A DNA stretch of 64,000 nt from Bacteroidota bacterium (GTDB lineage: Bacteria > Bacteroidota > Bacteroidia > UBA8524). Every line of letters begins with the position of its first letter. Position 1 is the stretch's first letter. The stretch spans positions 250,696-314,695 of the forward strand of contig WBUH01000002.1 in the NCBI GenBank assembly GCA_008933805.1, given 5' to 3'. The notes under the pieces are model-generated. The model was not told the origin of the DNA, made no database searches, and saw nothing but the letters and a program-made list of their open reading frames with translations. Positions 62,495-64,000 of this stretch are shown here, one piece after another. A program made the translations under genes and the position numbers.

Positions 62495-62578
62495 CAGATA
62501 TTAGTTTCGATATACGGTTCCGGTAACGAATTTGTTCGCCTGTCTACTATAAATTTCAAACCGTATTGTTTTGCTCAT
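62495..62578 (-). pseudogene. Truncated 5' end of a fourth paralog, cut off at R4
   Basis: The minus strand reads KQYGLKFIVDRRTNSLPEPY then IETNIC up to R4. The ATG at 62578 is out of frame with this because about 5 bp are missing after codon 2. 59 of 63 bases match the fragment beside R3. It starts 12 bp after the stop of the second intact paralog. Confidence 0.68.
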
Positions 62579-62590
62579 AATTATAGCTAA

Positions 62591-63031
62591 TTACATATTG
62601 GCTAAATTATGCTTAGAACCAAATGAATTAAGATAATCTCTCCATTCTCCTAATAATAATATCAAATCGCGTAAAGGAATATCGCTTATAATACCTCCGG
62701 AAGACATAAAAGTAACATAAAAGGCATCCATTGAATCGTTTGGGTACAATGTATTTTGATTCATATAAAACACAAAATCGTCTGTTCCATAAATTGGGTA
62801 ATTAACCAGAAATGAATCGTCTGGGTCAGTTTCTGTATGAAATATACTTAGTTCATCTATTAATTGTTGTGCCATATTTGGCCCCGTATTTTCCAAGTAT
62901 TCTGCGATACCTTCATTAACAGTGGGATCTCCATGGATATCATTGCTACAGGTAATATAAGGCACTAAGCGCTCTCCATCAGCAGGATTATGCATAAAAA
63001 ACTTTAATCCATAATTTTTTGCTATGCTCAT
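62591..63031 (-). CDS. Hypothetical protein, array paralog family member 2
   Basis: The 146-residue protein starts MSIAKNYGLKFFMHNPADGE and aligns over its length with the neighbouring paralog: MAQQLIDELSIFHTETDPDD against AQNLIDWLPVFYTERDPNDD, and VFYMNQNTLYPNDSMDAFYV. LRDLILLLGEWRDYLNSFGS closes the domain. Identity is roughly 45% by eye. Cytoplasmic, with no known domain. R5 ends the leader 22 bp upstream of its ATG. Confidence 0.7.
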   Translation of the reverse strand: MSIAKNYGLKFFMHNPADGERLVPYITCSNDIHGDPTVNEGIAEYLENTGPNMAQQLIDELSIFHTETDPDDSFLVNYPIYGTDDFVFYMNQNTLYPNDSMDAFYVTFMSSGGIISDIPLRDLILLLGEWRDYLNSFGSKHNLANM

Positions 63032-63053
63032 AATTTATTTTCTTATCTTAATT

Positions 63054-63269
63054 CCCCCGCTCTCGCAACACTGTCACACTGCCTGTGTGGGAGCGACTTG
63101 TGAGAATATATCTGTCCAGCCCACAGCAGCAAAGGTTACAAAACACAGCCCATCTGTGTTGTGAAATCTGTAGGCACGGCTCATACTGCAAATTACTATT
63201 TCTAAGTTTCAAACTTAGCCTATTTGTCCTCTCAAGTCCCTGCCGCTGCAAACTTGCGAGAACAGGGGG
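63054..63269. repeat. Array repeat R5 (216 bp)
   Basis: Left end CCCCCGCTCTCGCAACACTG, the variant seen in R4. The right end (AACTTGCGAGAACAGGGGG) lacks 12 bp compared with R3 and has two mismatches to the inverse. The central hairpin has CACAG / CTGTG where R2 has TACAG / CTGTA. Confidence 0.92.
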
Positions 63270-63285
63270 TAATTTGGGACACGAC

Positions 63286-63972
63286 CTACCAATGTCGATA
63301 ATTTTCTATTATCAACTTAAACCGAATATTATTCTGATTAATGATGCTTTCAAAGAAAGGCGACACAATATTGTTTTGTTCATGAAATAAAAAACCTGTA
63401 TGCCCTTTTATTTCTAATAAATCATTTTTAAATATGTAAGTAATGAAAAATTTATTTATATTATTATTAATCAACAAATATTTAAAATTTTCCTTGTTTA
63501 TTTCAAAACCTGGAGTTGATACTATTAAAATTGAATCTTGGTAATTTAACCAAACCCTTGTTCCAATTTTTTTATCTTCATTATTTTTACTATTTGAAAT
63601 CAAATATGTTTTTTGGATAAAGACACTATCATTTATTGGGATCAGAGTATCAATGGTATTAAAAGGGAATTTGTATTTAAAAAATGTGGTTATGTAGTTT
63701 CCTGTTGAACTATCTTTTTCAATTACTCGTGTTTCATTATTTATCTTATTTAAAAAAATAGCTTTAGCAAATGATCTGTCAGATTTAAAGCTAACTTTTA
63801 CATTGTTATCTTTTTTATTCTTCACGTAATCAGTTATGCTATCAACTCCTTTCATTGTAAAGAAGTCAAAATCTTTATAGAGATAGCGATTATCTCCCGC
63901 AATATTTTTTTCTTTAACTCTACAACTAAATGCAAGAACGAAAATCATTATGTAAATCAACTTTTTCATCAT
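63286..63972 (-). CDS. Hypothetical lipoprotein of the array
   Basis: The 228-residue protein starts MMKKLIYIMIFVLAFSC with lipobox Cys17 and continues RVKEKNIAGDNRYLYKDFDF. It is rich in Lys, Asn, Phe and Ile, with strand-like segments (TRVWLNYQDSILIVSTPGFE) and no recognised domain. AT-rich. A repeat copy (R6) begins 17 bp upstream of its start and R5 lies 16 bp after its stop. An envelope-located partner or immunity lipoprotein role is possible but unproven. Confidence 0.65.
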   Translation of the reverse strand: MMKKLIYIMIFVLAFSCRVKEKNIAGDNRYLYKDFDFFTMKGVDSITDYVKNKKDNNVKVSFKSDRSFAKAIFLNKINNETRVIEKDSSTGNYITTFFKYKFPFNTIDTLIPINDSVFIQKTYLISNSKNNEDKKIGTRVWLNYQDSILIVSTPGFEINKENFKYLLINNNINKFFITYIFKNDLLEIKGHTGFLFHEQNNIVSPFFESIINQNNIRFKLIIENYRHW

Positions 63973-63989
63973 TTTAGAACTTTAATTTT

Positions 63990-64000
63990 CCCCCGCTCTC
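63990..64000. repeat. Array repeat R6 (cut by the window edge)
   Basis: The last 11 bases, CCCCCGCTCTC, match the left end of R2-R5 and sit 17 bp upstream of the last lipoprotein gene, as expected from the array pattern. The array therefore continues past the window. Confidence 0.75.

Noticed and set aside
63048..63251. Cys/His/Leu-rich frames on the minus strand inside the array repeats (HRWAVFCNLCCCGLDR in several copies)
   Set aside because: They arise because the repeat happens to be open in one frame; start codons, frame and ends differ between copies and indels are not in threes. They are repeat shadows, not genes.
59353..63269. Array repeats as a CRISPR array
   Set aside because: Repeats are over 150 bp, spacers are whole genes of several hundred bp, and no cas gene is present.
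59353..63269. Array repeats as canonical integron attC sites
   Set aside because: The layout is similar, but I see no GTTRRRY/RYYYAAC core pair, copies are longer than usual attC sites, and no integrase gene is in the window. Kept only as an analogy.
59353..63269. Repeats as full insertion sequences
   Set aside because: At 157-225 bp they cannot encode a transposase, and I do not see consistent target-site duplications beside the ends. A non-autonomous (MITE-like) origin cannot be excluded.

Overview
The window is chromosomal DNA from a member of the Bacteroidota. The evidence is: secreted proteins with type IX secretion (T9SS) sorting domains of both type A and type B, a 40-residue THX-type ribosomal protein, a RemB-like outer membrane protein, TAnnTTTG promoter boxes, no obvious Shine-Dalgarno sequences, and frequent TTG/GTG starts. 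I cannot name a genus.

Layout. 1-8.4 kb: the tail of an AsmA-like protein, a small lipoprotein, and a complete RND efflux operon led by its TetR-type regulator, with a perfect dyad at the promoter. 8.5-17.5 kb: a PAP2 phosphatase, two divergent giant PKD proteins with T9SS type B sorting domains, and a DCC-family protein. 17.5-31 kb: housekeeping genes (ffh, pdxH, THX, fabI, msrA, an RNA methylase, a Dph6-like ligase, ribD, prmC) and a cold-shock/RNA-remodelling group (RRM protein, CspA-like protein, DEAD-box helicase, charged CSD protein). 31-43 kb: SDR, one-domain asparaginase, lepB, dapB, mltG, Hpt, L25, prs, tRNA-Gln(UUG), recQ, manC. 43-50 kb: enoyl-CoA hydratase, an AraC regulator divergent from aldehyde dehydrogenase plus DUF779, DoxX, DUF4260, and two tandem Crp/Fnr regulators. 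50-58.3 kb: a C25-like T9SS cargo protein coupled to a redoxin, a Cys-rich membrane protein, a RemB/Wzi-like barrel, a GreA-like protein, a nitroreductase and SUI1.

58.3-64 kb is different: AT-rich, all minus strand, with no gene of recognised function. Small orphan genes (three lipoproteins, two paralogous soluble proteins and one other) are separated by six copies of a 157-225 bp structured repeat with terminal inverted repeats reading CCCCGCTCTCGCAAG. The repeats sit 4-16 bp after most intact genes and 17-100 bp before the next. Two intervals also hold truncated N-terminal ends of further members of the paralog family, cut off at the repeat, and another holds an orphan C-terminal coding fragment. 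This looks like a recombining cassette array, comparable in layout to immunity-gene arrays of interbacterial-toxin systems or to integron cassettes, but with no recombinase in the window and no canonical attC core. It continues beyond the right edge and is the best candidate here for an undescribed system. Its left border holds tandem GTTAYnnn and GGGACA boxes.

All functional statements are from reading translations and motifs; no database search or folding was run.
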